In this document: positions 1 to 8,577 of the stretch, one piece after another
Numbering within the stretch: position 1 is the stretch's first letter
Layout of the letters: each line of letters opens with the position of its first letter
Assembly: GCA_963753245.1 (NCBI GenBank)
Contig: CAVWBK010000007.1
Span: forward strand, 248,001 to 312,000
DNA length: 64,000 nucleotides
Source: VRUE01 sp963753245
GTDB taxonomy: Bacteria; Actinomycetota; Thermoleophilia; Solirubrobacterales; 70-9
Direction of reading: 5' to 3'
Notes under the pieces: model-generated
What the model saw: the letters and a program-made list of their open reading frames with translations, nothing else
Database searches by the model: none
Told to the model about the DNA's origin: nothing
Translations under genes and position numbers: made by a program

Positions 1-536
1 CCCGGCGAGACGAGCGAGACGCCCACTCCCCGCGGCGCCAGGTCGGTGCGCAGGGCGAGAGAGAAGCCGCGCAGCCCGAACTTGGTCGCGCTGTAGATCG
101 AGGTGCGCGGGCTGGCCGCCTTGCCCGACAGCGAGGAGATGAAGACGAGATGGCCCGAGCCGCGATCGACCATCCCCGGGTAGAGGGCCCGGGCGGTCAG
201 CATCGGCGCCTCGAGGTTGACTCGCAGAGCGCGGATGACCTCCTCGGGACTGAAGTCGGCAATCCAGCCCGCCCCGGGCAGGCCGGCATTGGCGACGAGG
301 ATGTCGACATCGCCCGCCTCGGCCGCGAGAGTCTGCGCCGCCCCCGGCTCTGCGAGGTCGGCGGCCAGGGCCCGGTGCCCACCGCCGGGAAGCTCGGCGG
401 CCAGCGCCTCGAGCGCCTCCTGATTACGGGCGCTGAGCACAAGCGTGGCGCCGCATGCGGCGAGCGCCTCGGCGATCGCCCGACCGAGGCCTCCGGTCGC
501 GCCCGTGAGCAGTGCTGTGCGACCGGCAAGTTCCAT
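1..536 (-). CDS. SDR family oxidoreductase (C-terminus beyond window)
   Basis: This is a short-chain dehydrogenase/reductase, a Rossmann-fold NAD(P)-dependent oxidoreductase, read from an ATG at 534-536 to the left edge and therefore missing its C-terminus. The start of the protein reads MELAGRTALLTGATGGLG, which contains the cofactor-binding TGxxxGxG motif. NAG follows in the middle, and the catalytic Ser and YxxxK motif appear as ISSLSG and YSATK. The last visible residues, VSLVSPG, are the usual SDR segment after the active site. The substrate cannot be told from the sequence. The gene diverges from the riboswitch-controlled gene to its right. Confidence 0.88.
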   Translation of the reverse strand, partial: MELAGRTALLTGATGGLGRAIAEALAACGATLVLSARNQEALEALAAELPGGGHRALAADLAEPGAAQTLAAEAGDVDILVANAGLPGAGWIADFSPEEVIRALRVNLEAPMLTARALYPGMVDRGSGHLVFISSLSGKAASPRTSIYSATKFGLRGFSLALRTDLAPRGVGVSLVSP

Positions 537-687
537 CCCAGGGCGCAAGCTAGCAGCCCGTGAACCGACAAATGAGTGGTCCCAAACGACAGGAATAGCC
601 GTGAGAAGTGCGAAAGGCCACAAAATGTTGGTTTTATGTGAGCAAGCGACCAGTCGATCGTCTACACTGCCGCCGTTCCAGATAACC

Positions 688-820
688 GAAACGCCTAATC
701 CCGTGCGCCCTGAGGCGCGATGGGAACGGGGGAACCACGTTTTCGGGGCTAACCCACCTCGTACAGGTGGGGGCGCAGGCTCCCTTCGCGCCAGCCCGAC
801 AGCTAACCCCGTAGGCCGAC
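688..820 (+). promoter_or_regulatory. c-di-AMP riboswitch (ydaO/yuaA class)
   Basis: The leader carries the conserved blocks of the ydaO class in the right order: CGCCTAATCC at 692-701, GGGAACGGGGGAACCA near 721-736, a CGGGGCTAA block near 744-752, and GACAGCTAACCCCGTAGGC near 798-816. GCCTA at the 5' end can pair with TAGGC at the 3' end to close the structure. The element ends directly at the ribosome binding site of the next gene. This class senses cyclic di-AMP, and in actinobacteria it commonly controls secreted cell-wall hydrolases, which fits the gene downstream. A weak -10-like TACACT at 663-668 lies just upstream. Ligand and class come from family knowledge; the direction of control is not visible. 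Confidence 0.9.
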
Positions 821-833
821 GAAGGAGATCGGT

Positions 834-1391
834 TTGCTTTCGAACACCAAGAAACTCAAGTTTGTACTAGCGGCATCAACAGCGCTCGTAGCACTGGCCC
901 TCCTCATCCCCGCCGGCGCCTCGGCTAACTGCGGCGGCGGCGGCGTGACGCCGGATGAAGTCGACGTCTGCACCCCGACCCCCAAAGCCCACCTGCTCAG
1001 CGACGGGATGCTGATCCCGCCCAAGGCCGCTCCGCCGCGGATCAAGGCCGTGATCGCGGCGGCGAATCGGATCCGCACCAAGCCCTACATCTACGGCGGC
1101 GGCCACGCCAGGTGGTGGGACACCGGTTATGACTGCTCGGGCTCGGTCAGCTACGCCCTGCACGGCGGTGAATTCATCTCCAGCCCGATGCCCTCGGGGC
1201 CGATGGAGAGCTGGGGGGCGCCCGGCCCCGGCCGTTGGATCACCGTCTGGGCCAACGCCGGCCATGCCTACGCCGAAATTGCCGGCTTCCGCTGGGACAC
1301 CGCCGGAGACGCGAGCGGCACCGGTCCGCGCTGGCACGAAGAACTGCTCAGCAATCAGGGCTTCGTCGCCCGCCATCCGCCCGGTTACTAG
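834..1391 (+). CDS. Secreted NlpC/P60-type cell-wall hydrolase
   Basis: This 185-aa exported protein probably cleaves peptidoglycan peptides. The start is a TTG, chosen because GAAGGAG at 821-827 sits seven bases upstream and no ATG or GTG lies nearby. A signal peptide covers about residues 1-31, with a basic start, a hydrophobic stretch and an ASA cleavage region. The catalytic domain has the NlpC/P60 pattern YDCSG with Cys101, followed by His144 in NAGHAY. Two further cysteines (33 and 46) near the mature N-terminus could form a disulfide. It is a compact single-domain version without a recognisable wall-binding repeat. The c-di-AMP riboswitch in front of it links its production to cell-wall or osmotic signalling. 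Confidence 0.85.
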   Translation: MLSNTKKLKFVLAASTALVALALLIPAGASANCGGGGVTPDEVDVCTPTPKAHLLSDGMLIPPKAAPPRIKAVIAAANRIRTKPYIYGGGHARWWDTGYDCSGSVSYALHGGEFISSPMPSGPMESWGAPGPGRWITVWANAGHAYAEIAGFRWDTAGDASGTGPRWHEELLSNQGFVARHPPGY

Positions 1392-1446
1392 GCGGCGAGG
1401 AGTCGATCGCCCGCGGGCGCCCGGCGCGCCCGCCTCGCTCTTACTC

Positions 1447-1470
1447 CGCCCCGGCCAACCGGCCGGGGCG
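1447..1470 (+). terminator. Hairpin terminator after the cell-wall hydrolase
   Basis: A perfect 10-bp GC-rich stem, CGCCCCGGCC with GGCCGGGGCG, closes an AACC loop 55 bases after the hydrolase stop. Only a short, imperfect T-rich stretch (AGTTTGTCCTT) follows. It separates the hydrolase from the ABC transporter operon. Confidence 0.65.
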
Positions 1471-1540
1471 AGTTTGTCCTTGCTTTCCTGAACTACTCGG
1501 ATAACTTCTGCGTGTAGCCACTCCACCGCCAGACATCCGC

Positions 1541-2548
1541 TTGGCCAACCTCACCAAGCACTACGGAGGGGTGGTTGCGGTCGCGGGAATCGACCTCGAG
1601 ATCCAGGCTGGGGAGTTCTTCACGATGCTCGGCCCATCGGGCTCGGGCAAGACCACGACGCTGCGGATGATCGCGGGCTTTGAGGATCCGAGCGCCGGCA
1701 GTGTCGAGTTGGCCGGGCGGGATGTCAGCGGCGTGCCGCCCTACGATCGCGCGATCAACACCGTCTTTCAGGACTACGCGCTCTTCCCGCACATGAGCGT
1801 CGGCGAGAACGTCGCCTATGGGCTGCGGGTCGCCGGCGTCGCCAAGGCGGAGCGCGCCCAACGCCGTGATCAGGCACTGGAGATGGTGCGCCTGCCGGGC
1901 TACAGCGAGCGCAAGCCGGGCGAGCTCTCCGGCGGACAGCGCCAGCGCGTCGCCCTGGCGCGGGCGATCGTCAACCGTCCCAAGGTTCTGCTCCTCGATG
2001 AGCCGCTCGGCGCCCTGGACCTGAAGCTTCGCGAGCAGATGCAGATCGAGCTCAAGGCAATCCAATCCGAGGTCGGCATCACCTTCGTCTACGTCACCCA
2101 CGACCAGGACGAGGCGCTGACGATGAGCGATCGAATCGCCGTCTTCAACGAAGGCCTGATCGAGCAGGTCAGCCCTCCGTTTGAGCTCTACGAGCGGCCC
2201 GGTTCGGAATTCGTCGCCGGTTTCGTCGGCGTCTCAAACCTGCTCGAACGCGACGGCTCGCGCTTCACGATCCGGCCCGAGAAGATCCAGATCATCGATG
2301 CGCCCGGCGCGCCGTCCTCGGAGCTGCACACCGAGCGCGGCCGGATCACCGACATCTCCTATGCGGGAATGGTCACCCGCTACACCGTCGATCTCGATGC
2401 TGGCGGCGAGCTTCAACTGATTCGTCAGAACACGGAGAGCACGGCGGACGCCGGCTCTGAGCAGGGTAGGAAGGTTGTTGTGGGCTGGCGCCCGGAGCAC
2501 ACGGTCGCCGTCCGAGAAAGCTCGACCAATGAGGAGGAATCATCGTGA
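1541..2548 (+). CDS. potA: Polyamine-type ABC transporter ATP-binding protein (PotA-like)
   Basis: This is the ATPase of an importer of the spermidine/putrescine family. Visible motifs are Walker A GPSGSGKTT (residues 31-39), Q-loop QDYALFPH, signature LSGGQRQRVALARA, Walker B VLLLDEP, and H-loop THDQDEA. A TOBE-like C-terminal domain fills the remainder of the 335 residues, as is usual for PotA. The start is uncertain: TTG at 1541 is the only in-frame alternative start codon after an upstream stop at 1502, and no good ribosome binding site precedes it. The gene overlaps the binding-protein gene by four bases (GTGA), and the two permease genes follow, so this is a complete import operon. The exact substrate is inferred from family only. 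Confidence 0.9.
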   Translation: MANLTKHYGGVVAVAGIDLEIQAGEFFTMLGPSGSGKTTTLRMIAGFEDPSAGSVELAGRDVSGVPPYDRAINTVFQDYALFPHMSVGENVAYGLRVAGVAKAERAQRRDQALEMVRLPGYSERKPGELSGGQRQRVALARAIVNRPKVLLLDEPLGALDLKLREQMQIELKAIQSEVGITFVYVTHDQDEALTMSDRIAVFNEGLIEQVSPPFELYERPGSEFVAGFVGVSNLLERDGSRFTIRPEKIQIIDAPGAPSSELHTERGRITDISYAGMVTRYTVDLDAGGELQLIRQNTESTADAGSEQGRKVVVGWRPEHTVAVRESSTNEEESS

Positions 2549-3732
2549 GGCAGTACTCACACTCGGCACGGACGGCCTGGATCGTGATCGGAGGGCTGCT
2601 CGCATTGATGGCGCTGCTCGCCGGTTGCGGCTCCAGCAGCACCACCAGCACGAGCGGCAACGAACTGAAGAAGCTCGGCAAGGGAGAGGGTCAGCTGAAC
2701 CTGATCTCATGGGCCGGCTACGTCGAATCGGAATGGGTCAAGCCATTCGAAGCCCAGACCGGCTGCAAGGTCAGCGACAAGGTCGCCGGTACCTCCGATG
2801 AAATGGTCGACCTGATGCGAACCGGTCAGTACGACGGGGTCTCGGCCTCCGGCAATGCGACCGCTCGGCTCGTCGACGGTGGCGACGTCAGCCCCGTCAA
2901 CGTCAGCCTCGTTCCCAACTACAAGACGATCTTCCCCGACCTCAAGAATCAGCCATACAACACCTTCGAAGGCGTCCACTACGGGATCCCGCACGGCCGC
3001 GGCGCGAACCTGCTGATGTGGAATTCCAACTCGGTCAAGCCGGCGCCGGATTCATGGGAAGTGACGCTCAACCCCAAGGTCGCCTCCAAGTACAAGGGCA
3101 AGATCAGCCAGTACGACGACCCGATGTCGATCGCCGAAGGGGCGGTCTATCTGAAGGCGCACGACCCCTCGCTGGGCATTGAAAATCCCTATGAGCTCAA
3201 CGAAAAACAGTTCGAAGCGGCGGTCAGCCTGATGAAGGAACAGCAACCAAACGTCGGCGAATACTGGTCCGATGCGGCGAAGCAGATCCAGGCCTTCGCC
3301 AACGGCGACGACGAGGTCGGCACGACCTGGCAATACCAGTACTTCGCCCTGCAGGGGGAAGGCGAACCGGTCGCCGCCAGTCCCGCCAGCCAGGGCTTCC
3401 TTCCCAAGGAGGGCGCCACCGGCTGGTCGGACACCTGGATGATCAGCTCCAAGGCCAAACACCCGAATTGCATGTACATGTGGATGAACTACATCGTCTC
3501 GCCGAAGGCCAACGCCGAGGTTGCCGAATACTTCGGCGAGGCGCCGGCGCAGAGCCTTGCCTGCGAACACACCGTCGAGAAGGATTTCTGCTCCAAATAC
3601 CACGCCGACAACCCGGCGTTCTGGAAGCGCGTCTACTACTGGGAGACCCCGGTCTCTGAATGCGGCAACGGCGAAAACAACTGCATGGACTACAACGACT
3701 GGGTCCGCGCCTGGACCGAAATCAAAGGCTAG
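2545..3732 (+). CDS. potD: Polyamine-type ABC transporter substrate-binding lipoprotein (PotD-like)
   Basis: This 395-aa extracellular binding protein captures the substrate for the adjoining importer. It starts with GTG at 2545, overlapping the ATPase stop, with GAGGAGGAA at 2531-2539 as ribosome binding site. Residues 1-28 form a lipoprotein signal ending in the lipobox LLAGC, so it should be lipid-anchored outside the membrane. The mature protein begins with a Ser/Thr-rich linker, then LNLISWAGYV, typical of the PotD/PotF family. It is followed 18 bases later by the first permease gene. Whether it binds putrescine, spermidine or another cationic amine cannot be read from the sequence. Confidence 0.9.
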   Translation: MRQYSHSARTAWIVIGGLLALMALLAGCGSSSTTSTSGNELKKLGKGEGQLNLISWAGYVESEWVKPFEAQTGCKVSDKVAGTSDEMVDLMRTGQYDGVSASGNATARLVDGGDVSPVNVSLVPNYKTIFPDLKNQPYNTFEGVHYGIPHGRGANLLMWNSNSVKPAPDSWEVTLNPKVASKYKGKISQYDDPMSIAEGAVYLKAHDPSLGIENPYELNEKQFEAAVSLMKEQQPNVGEYWSDAAKQIQAFANGDDEVGTTWQYQYFALQGEGEPVAASPASQGFLPKEGATGWSDTWMISSKAKHPNCMYMWMNYIVSPKANAEVAEYFGEAPAQSLACEHTVEKDFCSKYHADNPAFWKRVYYWETPVSECGNGENNCMDYNDWVRAWTEIKG

Positions 3733-3750
3733 GCGCCCCGACCACGGTCG

Positions 3751-4638
3751 ATGAGTAGCGAAGCCCTCGCTGCAAAGAGGTCGGCGGGCCGCAGGCTCGC
3801 CGACCTCTTTCACGCTCGCCCCCGCCTTCAGGTCGGGGCGCTGCTCGCCGCGCCCGGAGCCTGGCTGGTCATCCTCTACCTCGGTTCGCTGGTGGTGCTG
3901 TTGGTCACGGCCTTCTGGACCGTCGATTCGCTCAGCGGCGAGGTGATCAAGGGCTTCAGCCTCGAAAACTTCGAATCGCTGATCAACGAACCGGTCTACA
4001 AGGAGATCGTCTGGCGGACCGTCAGAACCGCCCTGCTGGTCACCCTCACCGACGCAATCATCGCCTTCCCGATCGCCTTCTACATGGCCAAGGTCGCCGG
4101 GACCCGCGGCAAAGCCATCCTCGTGATCGGCGTCCTGATGCCGCTCTGGTCGAGCTATCTGGTCAAGGTCCTCTCCTGGCGCACACTGCTCTCCGAAGAC
4201 GGCGTGATCAACTGGGCGCTGAGCCCGCTCGGACTGCACGGGCCCGGCTATGGCATCACCGCCGTCTGGCTGGTGCTCAGCTACCTCTGGCTGCCCTACA
4301 TGATCCTGCCGATCTACGCCGGCCTGGAGCGCATCCCGAACTCGCTGATCAGCGCCTCGGAGGATCTCGGCGCGAGCCCTTTCACGACCTTCCGCCGGGT
4401 CATCCTGCCGCTCGCTTTCCCGGCCGTCGTCGCCGGCTCGATCTTCACCTTCTCGCTCTCGCTGGGCGATTTCATCACCCCCGAACTGGTTTCCAACAGC
4501 CAGTTCATCGGCAACGCGATCCGCCACTCGATCACCAATGACCTGCCCTTCGCGGCGGCCCTCGCCCTGATCCCGATCGTGGTCATGATCGCCTACCTCT
4601 CGGTGGCGCGCAAGCTCGGCGCCTTCGAGCACGTCTGA
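3751..4638 (+). CDS. potB: Polyamine-type ABC transporter permease 1 (PotB-like)
   Basis: This 295-aa inner-membrane permease has about six hydrophobic segments. The cytoplasmic EAA loop, which contacts the ATPase, reads as SEDLGASPFTTFRRVILPLA near residues 202-221. The N-terminal roughly 30 residues are basic and cytoplasmic. Its stop overlaps the start of the second permease by one base (TGATG), so the two are translationally coupled, as expected for subunits that form a heterodimer. Confidence 0.9.
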   Translation: MSSEALAAKRSAGRRLADLFHARPRLQVGALLAAPGAWLVILYLGSLVVLLVTAFWTVDSLSGEVIKGFSLENFESLINEPVYKEIVWRTVRTALLVTLTDAIIAFPIAFYMAKVAGTRGKAILVIGVLMPLWSSYLVKVLSWRTLLSEDGVINWALSPLGLHGPGYGITAVWLVLSYLWLPYMILPIYAGLERIPNSLISASEDLGASPFTTFRRVILPLAFPAVVAGSIFTFSLSLGDFITPELVSNSQFIGNAIRHSITNDLPFAAALALIPIVVMIAYLSVARKLGAFEHV

Positions 4639-5492
4639 TGCGGCTCTCGCGACGCGCAACGGCGCTGCTCAGGGCTGCGGTGGGGATCGGCCTCGCCTTC
4701 ATCTACATCCCGCTGATCGTGATCGGGATCTACGCCTTCAACTCGAGCAAGATCCTCAAATGGCCGCCCCCGGGCCTCACCCTCAGCTGGTTCAGCAAGG
4801 CCTTTGAAAGCGAATCCGCCCGCGAAGCGCTCCTGACCTCGGTCGAGGTCGGCCTGATCGCGACCGCGATTGCGATCCTGCTCGGCACCCTCGCGGCCCT
4901 CGCCGTCGGGCGTTTTCGCTTCTTCGGCCGCGAGACGGTCTCCTTCCTGGTGATCTTGCCGATCGCTCTGCCCGGAATCGTCACCGGCGTCGCCCTCAGC
5001 AACACCTTCACTCAGGTGCTCGGCGTCAGCCTCAGCCTGCTCACCGTGATCATCGGCCATGCCACCTTCTGCATCGTCGTCATCTACAACAACGTCGTCG
5101 CCCGCCTGCGCCGCACCTCGGGCTCATTCGAGGAGGCCTCGGCGGACCTCGGTGCCCACACCTGGCAGACCTTCCGCTTCATTACCTTCCCCAGTATGCG
5201 GACCGCCGTCGCCGCCGGCGCCCTGCTCGCCTTCGCGCTCTCCTTCGATGAGATCATCGTCACCACATTCACGATCGGCGCCGGCGAAGAAACCCTGCCG
5301 ATCTGGATCTTTCGCAATCTCTTCCGGCCCAATCAGCTGCCGATCGTCGACGCGGTCGCCGTGATCGTGATCGGGATCTCGATCGTCCCGGTCTACCTCG
5401 CCCATCGCCTCACCCGCGAGGAGGGCGGCGCGGCCCGCGGGCGTGGCGGCGCGGCCGCAGAAGTGCAGGCCGAGGCAATCGCCGCACCCTGA
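4638..5492 (+). CDS. potC: Polyamine-type ABC transporter permease 2 (PotC-like)
   Basis: This 284-aa second permease completes the importer. It begins with the ATG that overlaps the upstream stop codon. Several membrane segments are visible, and the EAA loop reads as SADLGAHTWQTFRFITFPSM around residues 172-191. The last 30 or so residues are an Ala/Gly/Glu-rich cytoplasmic tail that looks unstructured. No terminator is evident before the protease gene 36 bases downstream, which could be cotranscribed. Confidence 0.9.
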   Translation: MRLSRRATALLRAAVGIGLAFIYIPLIVIGIYAFNSSKILKWPPPGLTLSWFSKAFESESAREALLTSVEVGLIATAIAILLGTLAALAVGRFRFFGRETVSFLVILPIALPGIVTGVALSNTFTQVLGVSLSLLTVIIGHATFCIVVIYNNVVARLRRTSGSFEEASADLGAHTWQTFRFITFPSMRTAVAAGALLAFALSFDEIIVTTFTIGAGEETLPIWIFRNLFRPNQLPIVDAVAVIVIGISIVPVYLAHRLTREEGGAARGRGGAAAEVQAEAIAAP

Positions 5493-5528
5493 CTAAACCA
5501 TCGCCTCCTGGCTGCCGATGAATCAGCG

Positions 5529-6377
5529 ATGAAATCCGGCTCCGCAAGGTCCCTCGCCGCATCTTTGGCCGTCCTCGCCCTGGGGCTGAGCGGCGCGCTC
5601 TCCCAGCTCGGCGCTCCCGCCGCCGCCGCGGCGCCGGTTGCGCAGAGCTCTGTGGTCGGCGGCACCGAAGCGACGCCGGGCAAATTTCCCTGGATGGCGT
5701 TCGTCGTCGACTTCCCCGGCGCTAACGAGGTCACCGCCTGCAGCGGCACGGTCCTGGCGCCCCGGGTGATCCTCACCGCGGCTCACTGCGTCTTCAACGA
5801 GGAAACCGGCGCCGAGGAGGATGCGCCCGGCTTCAAAGTGGTGACCGGCACCGTCAACTGGACCTACCCCGAACGGCAGGTCTCAGAGGTGACCCGGCTG
5901 ATCCCCTATCCCAAATTCGCCGCCGGCAGCGCCCGCGACGGCTTCGGCGATGCGGCGCTCCTGGTGCTCGCGACCCCGACCACGGCACCGACGATCTCGA
6001 TCGCCAAACGCTCGAGCGCTGATCTGATCGGGATCGGCACCCATGCGGAGGTCGCCGGCTGGGGCCAGACCTTCTTTGAGCAAAAGAACTTCACCGAATC
6101 GCTGATGTGGGCCAAAACGGTTGTCGAGAGCGATCGCTGCGAAGGCCTCTGGGGTCGGATCTGCGCGATCGATTTCCCCCAGGCAACCGCCGGGGTCTGC
6201 CACGGTGACTCAGGCGGGCCGCTCTTCACCGCCAGCAAGAGTGGCTGGGTCGAGATTGGCATCACCGAGGCCGGCTTTGGCAAATGCACGACCCGCCGCC
6301 CCCAGCTCTTCACCCGCACCGATCTGATCGCGCCCTGGATCCACAGCCGCGTCGACAAAATCGAAGCCGGTCACTGA
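5529..6377 (+). CDS. Secreted trypsin-like serine protease (S1 family)
   Basis: This 282-aa exported protease has the chymotrypsin fold. The signal peptide spans about residues 1-36. The mature region opens with VVGGTEATPGKFPW, which matches the activation site at which trypsin-like zymogens are cut. The catalytic triad is visible as His86 in TAAHC, Asp141 in GDAALLVL, and Ser228 in GDSGGP. Cys71/Cys87 match the conserved disulfide next to the active-site histidine. No pro-domain of note and no C-terminal accessory domain are present, so it is a minimal protease. Its target is unknown. Confidence 0.92.
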   Translation: MKSGSARSLAASLAVLALGLSGALSQLGAPAAAAAPVAQSSVVGGTEATPGKFPWMAFVVDFPGANEVTACSGTVLAPRVILTAAHCVFNEETGAEEDAPGFKVVTGTVNWTYPERQVSEVTRLIPYPKFAAGSARDGFGDAALLVLATPTTAPTISIAKRSSADLIGIGTHAEVAGWGQTFFEQKNFTESLMWAKTVVESDRCEGLWGRICAIDFPQATAGVCHGDSGGPLFTASKSGWVEIGITEAGFGKCTTRRPQLFTRTDLIAPWIHSRVDKIEAGH

Positions 6378-6591
6378 ACCTGCGCACTCGGGTTCATGTT
6401 TGTGATCGGCCAGCTGGGCCGGGCGGCCGGCGGCTATCTGAAATCGGCGGATGGGCAGTTTGGCAGGCCAATCGCGTCTCGCTGCGAGGCGCCCCCATTG
6501 CCGACGTCTGTGTCTCCGCCTCGGCGAGCACCGGCTGGCATCCACCGATCTCGCCTTTCGCGATTGAGGCGCCGAGCGCCTGATCAGTGCC

Positions 6592-8160
6592 CTACAGCGG
6601 GATGTTGCCGTGCTTTCGCTTGGGCTGATCGACGCGCTTGCTCTGCAGCATGCGCAGCGCCCGGATCAGCTTCGGTCGCGTTTCGCGCGGCTCGATCACG
6701 TCGTCGATGTAGCCGCGCTCTGCCGCCGCATAGGGACTGGCGAAATGGGATTTGTAGTCATCGATCAGCTTCTGGCGGCGCTCCTCCGGGGTCGGCGAGG
6801 AGGCGATGTCTTTGCGGTAGATGATGTTGACCGCGCCCTCGGGCCCCATCACCGCGATCTCGGCGGTCGGCCAGGCAACGTTGTAGTCGGCCAGCATGTG
6901 CTTGGAGTTCATCACGTCATAGGCGCCGCCATAGGCCTTGCGGGTGACGACCGTGAGCTTTGGCACCGTCGCCTCGGTGAAGGCGTAGAGCAGCTTGGCG
7001 CCGTGGCGGATGATCCCATTCCACTCCTGGTCGGTGCCTGGCAAGAACCCGGGCACGTCGGTGAAGGTGACCAGGGGGATGTTGTAGGCATCACAGGTAC
7101 GCACGAAGCGGGCCGCCTTCTCGGAGGACTCGATGTCGAGCACACCGGCCAGATGGGCCGGCTGGTTGCCGACGATCCCGACCGGGAAACCGTCGAGGCG
7201 TGAGAAGCCACAGATGATGTTCTTGGCGAAGTGCTCGTGGACCTCGAAGAACTCCTCCTCATCGACGATTCGGGCGACCACATCGCGCATGTCATAGGGC
7301 TTGGAGGGATCGTTTGGGACGAGTGTGTCGAGCTCGACGTCTTCGCGCTCGGGGTCATCTTCGGGGGCGAAGCGTGGCGGCTGCTCGAGGTTGTTGGAGG
7401 GCAGGAAGCCGAGCAGGTAGCGAGCGTCCTCGAGGCAGCTCTCCTCATCCTCGGCGGCGAAGTGGGCGACGCCTGACTTGGTGTTGTGACTCATCGCCCC
7501 CCCCAGCTCCTCGAACTCAACCTCCTCGCCGGTCACCGTCTTGATCACTTCGGGCCCGGTGATGAACATATGCGAGGTCTCTTTGACCATGAAGATGAAG
7601 TCGGTCATCGCCGGTGAGTAGACGGCACCGCCGGCACATGGACCCATGATCAGGCTGATCTGTGGAATCACCCCCGAGCACTGGACGTTTCGCACGAAGA
7701 CATCGCCATAGGCCCCCAGTGAGACGACTCCCTCCTGGATCCGGGCCCCGCCGGAGTCATTGATGCCGATCACAGGGGCCCCGACCTGGGCGGCGAGGTC
7801 CATCACCTTGCACATCTTCTCCGCCATCACCTCCCCGAGGCTGCCGCCGAAGACGGTGAAGTCCTGTGAGAAGACGAACACGGTGCGGCCCTCGATCGTG
7901 CCGTGGCCGGTTACCACCGCGTCCCCCCAGGGCCGCCGTTTTTGCATCTCGAAGTCGTAGGTGCGGTGGCGGACGAAGGTGTCGAGCTCCTCAAAGGAGC
8001 CCGGATCGAGCAGCTTCTCAACCCGCTCACGGGCGGTCATCTTGCCCTTGGCGTGCTGCTTGTCGACCGCCTCCTCGGAAGCCGAGTGAATCGCCGCCTC
8101 GCGCAGCTCGCGCAGGTAGGCGAGCTTCTCGTCGTGGGTGACCGGGTTCTTTTCGCGCAT
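6592..8160 (-). CDS. pccB: Propionyl-CoA/acyl-CoA carboxylase carboxyltransferase (beta) subunit
   Basis: This 522-aa carboxyltransferase moves CO2 from carboxybiotin to an acyl-CoA, most likely giving methylmalonyl-CoA. The two crotonase-like halves are complete. GGSLGEVMAEK and the glycine-rich MGPCAGGAVYSPA segment lie in the first half, and AYGGAYDVM in the second. The Asp in AYDVM is the residue associated with propionyl preference in the Streptomyces enzyme (established knowledge). The biotin carboxylase alpha subunit is not in the window. The gene is the last of a minus-strand group with a methylmalonyl-CoA mutase subunit, so its product can feed the mutase. Confidence 0.92.
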   Translation of the reverse strand: MREKNPVTHDEKLAYLRELREAAIHSASEEAVDKQHAKGKMTARERVEKLLDPGSFEELDTFVRHRTYDFEMQKRRPWGDAVVTGHGTIEGRTVFVFSQDFTVFGGSLGEVMAEKMCKVMDLAAQVGAPVIGINDSGGARIQEGVVSLGAYGDVFVRNVQCSGVIPQISLIMGPCAGGAVYSPAMTDFIFMVKETSHMFITGPEVIKTVTGEEVEFEELGGAMSHNTKSGVAHFAAEDEESCLEDARYLLGFLPSNNLEQPPRFAPEDDPEREDVELDTLVPNDPSKPYDMRDVVARIVDEEEFFEVHEHFAKNIICGFSRLDGFPVGIVGNQPAHLAGVLDIESSEKAARFVRTCDAYNIPLVTFTDVPGFLPGTDQEWNGIIRHGAKLLYAFTEATVPKLTVVTRKAYGGAYDVMNSKHMLADYNVAWPTAEIAVMGPEGAVNIIYRKDIASSPTPEERRQKLIDDYKSHFASPYAAAERGYIDDVIEPRETRPKLIRALRMLQSKRVDQPKRKHGNIPL

Positions 8161-8186
8161 CGGGGGCGCGATTCTATGGAGCCGGC

Positions 8187-8402
8187 TCAGGTGGCGCCGA
8201 ATGGCTGCTTCTGGGGCTCGGCCAACTGGTCAAGCAGGCGCTCGAGGTCGGCTACACGAAGGCCTGAGTCACTCGCGGCACGGATCTCAACCCGCGTGCC
8301 AAAGCCCTTCTCGGCGAGCGTCACAGTGACCCCATCGACCGCCCCCACTAGCTCGGCCAGCTCTGGTTCGGACTTCATCAGCGTCCTTGAGACCTCGATC
8401 AT
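8187..8402 (-). CDS. Small conserved-looking protein between mutase and carboxylase
   Basis: This short frame encodes about 71 residues starting MIEVSRTLMKSEPEL. It lies in the operon between the mutase large subunit and the carboxyltransferase, ending 26 bases before the latter. ATG at 8400-8402 is the only sensible start; no clear ribosome binding site precedes it. The protein is acidic with alternating hydrophobics and shows no motif I can name. Actinobacterial acyl-CoA carboxylases sometimes have a small epsilon subunit encoded beside the beta gene, so that is one possibility, but the sequence gives no direct support. It may also be a truncated SRPBCC-like protein. Confidence 0.5.
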   Translation of the reverse strand: MIEVSRTLMKSEPELAELVGAVDGVTVTLAEKGFGTRVEIRAASDSGLRVADLERLLDQLAEPQKQPFGAT

Positions 8403-8577
8403 GGGGGCGGCTTCAACCGCCGCGGCGACGATCCTGCCGGCGCACGAAGTCTTGAGAGCGCCGCGCGCTGTTGTTAGTGCCGATCGGCACCCCGAGGGAT
8501 GGTCCGAATCGCGATCGCGAGCAGCCGCGGGCGACGAGTGCAGGCCGCGACGAGGAGCTCCCCGGCCGCTCGCCAAC

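Noticed and set aside
3052..4659. A 535-residue minus-strand frame across the transporter genes
   Set aside because: It is a shadow of the binding-protein and permease genes, whose motifs are intact on the plus strand.
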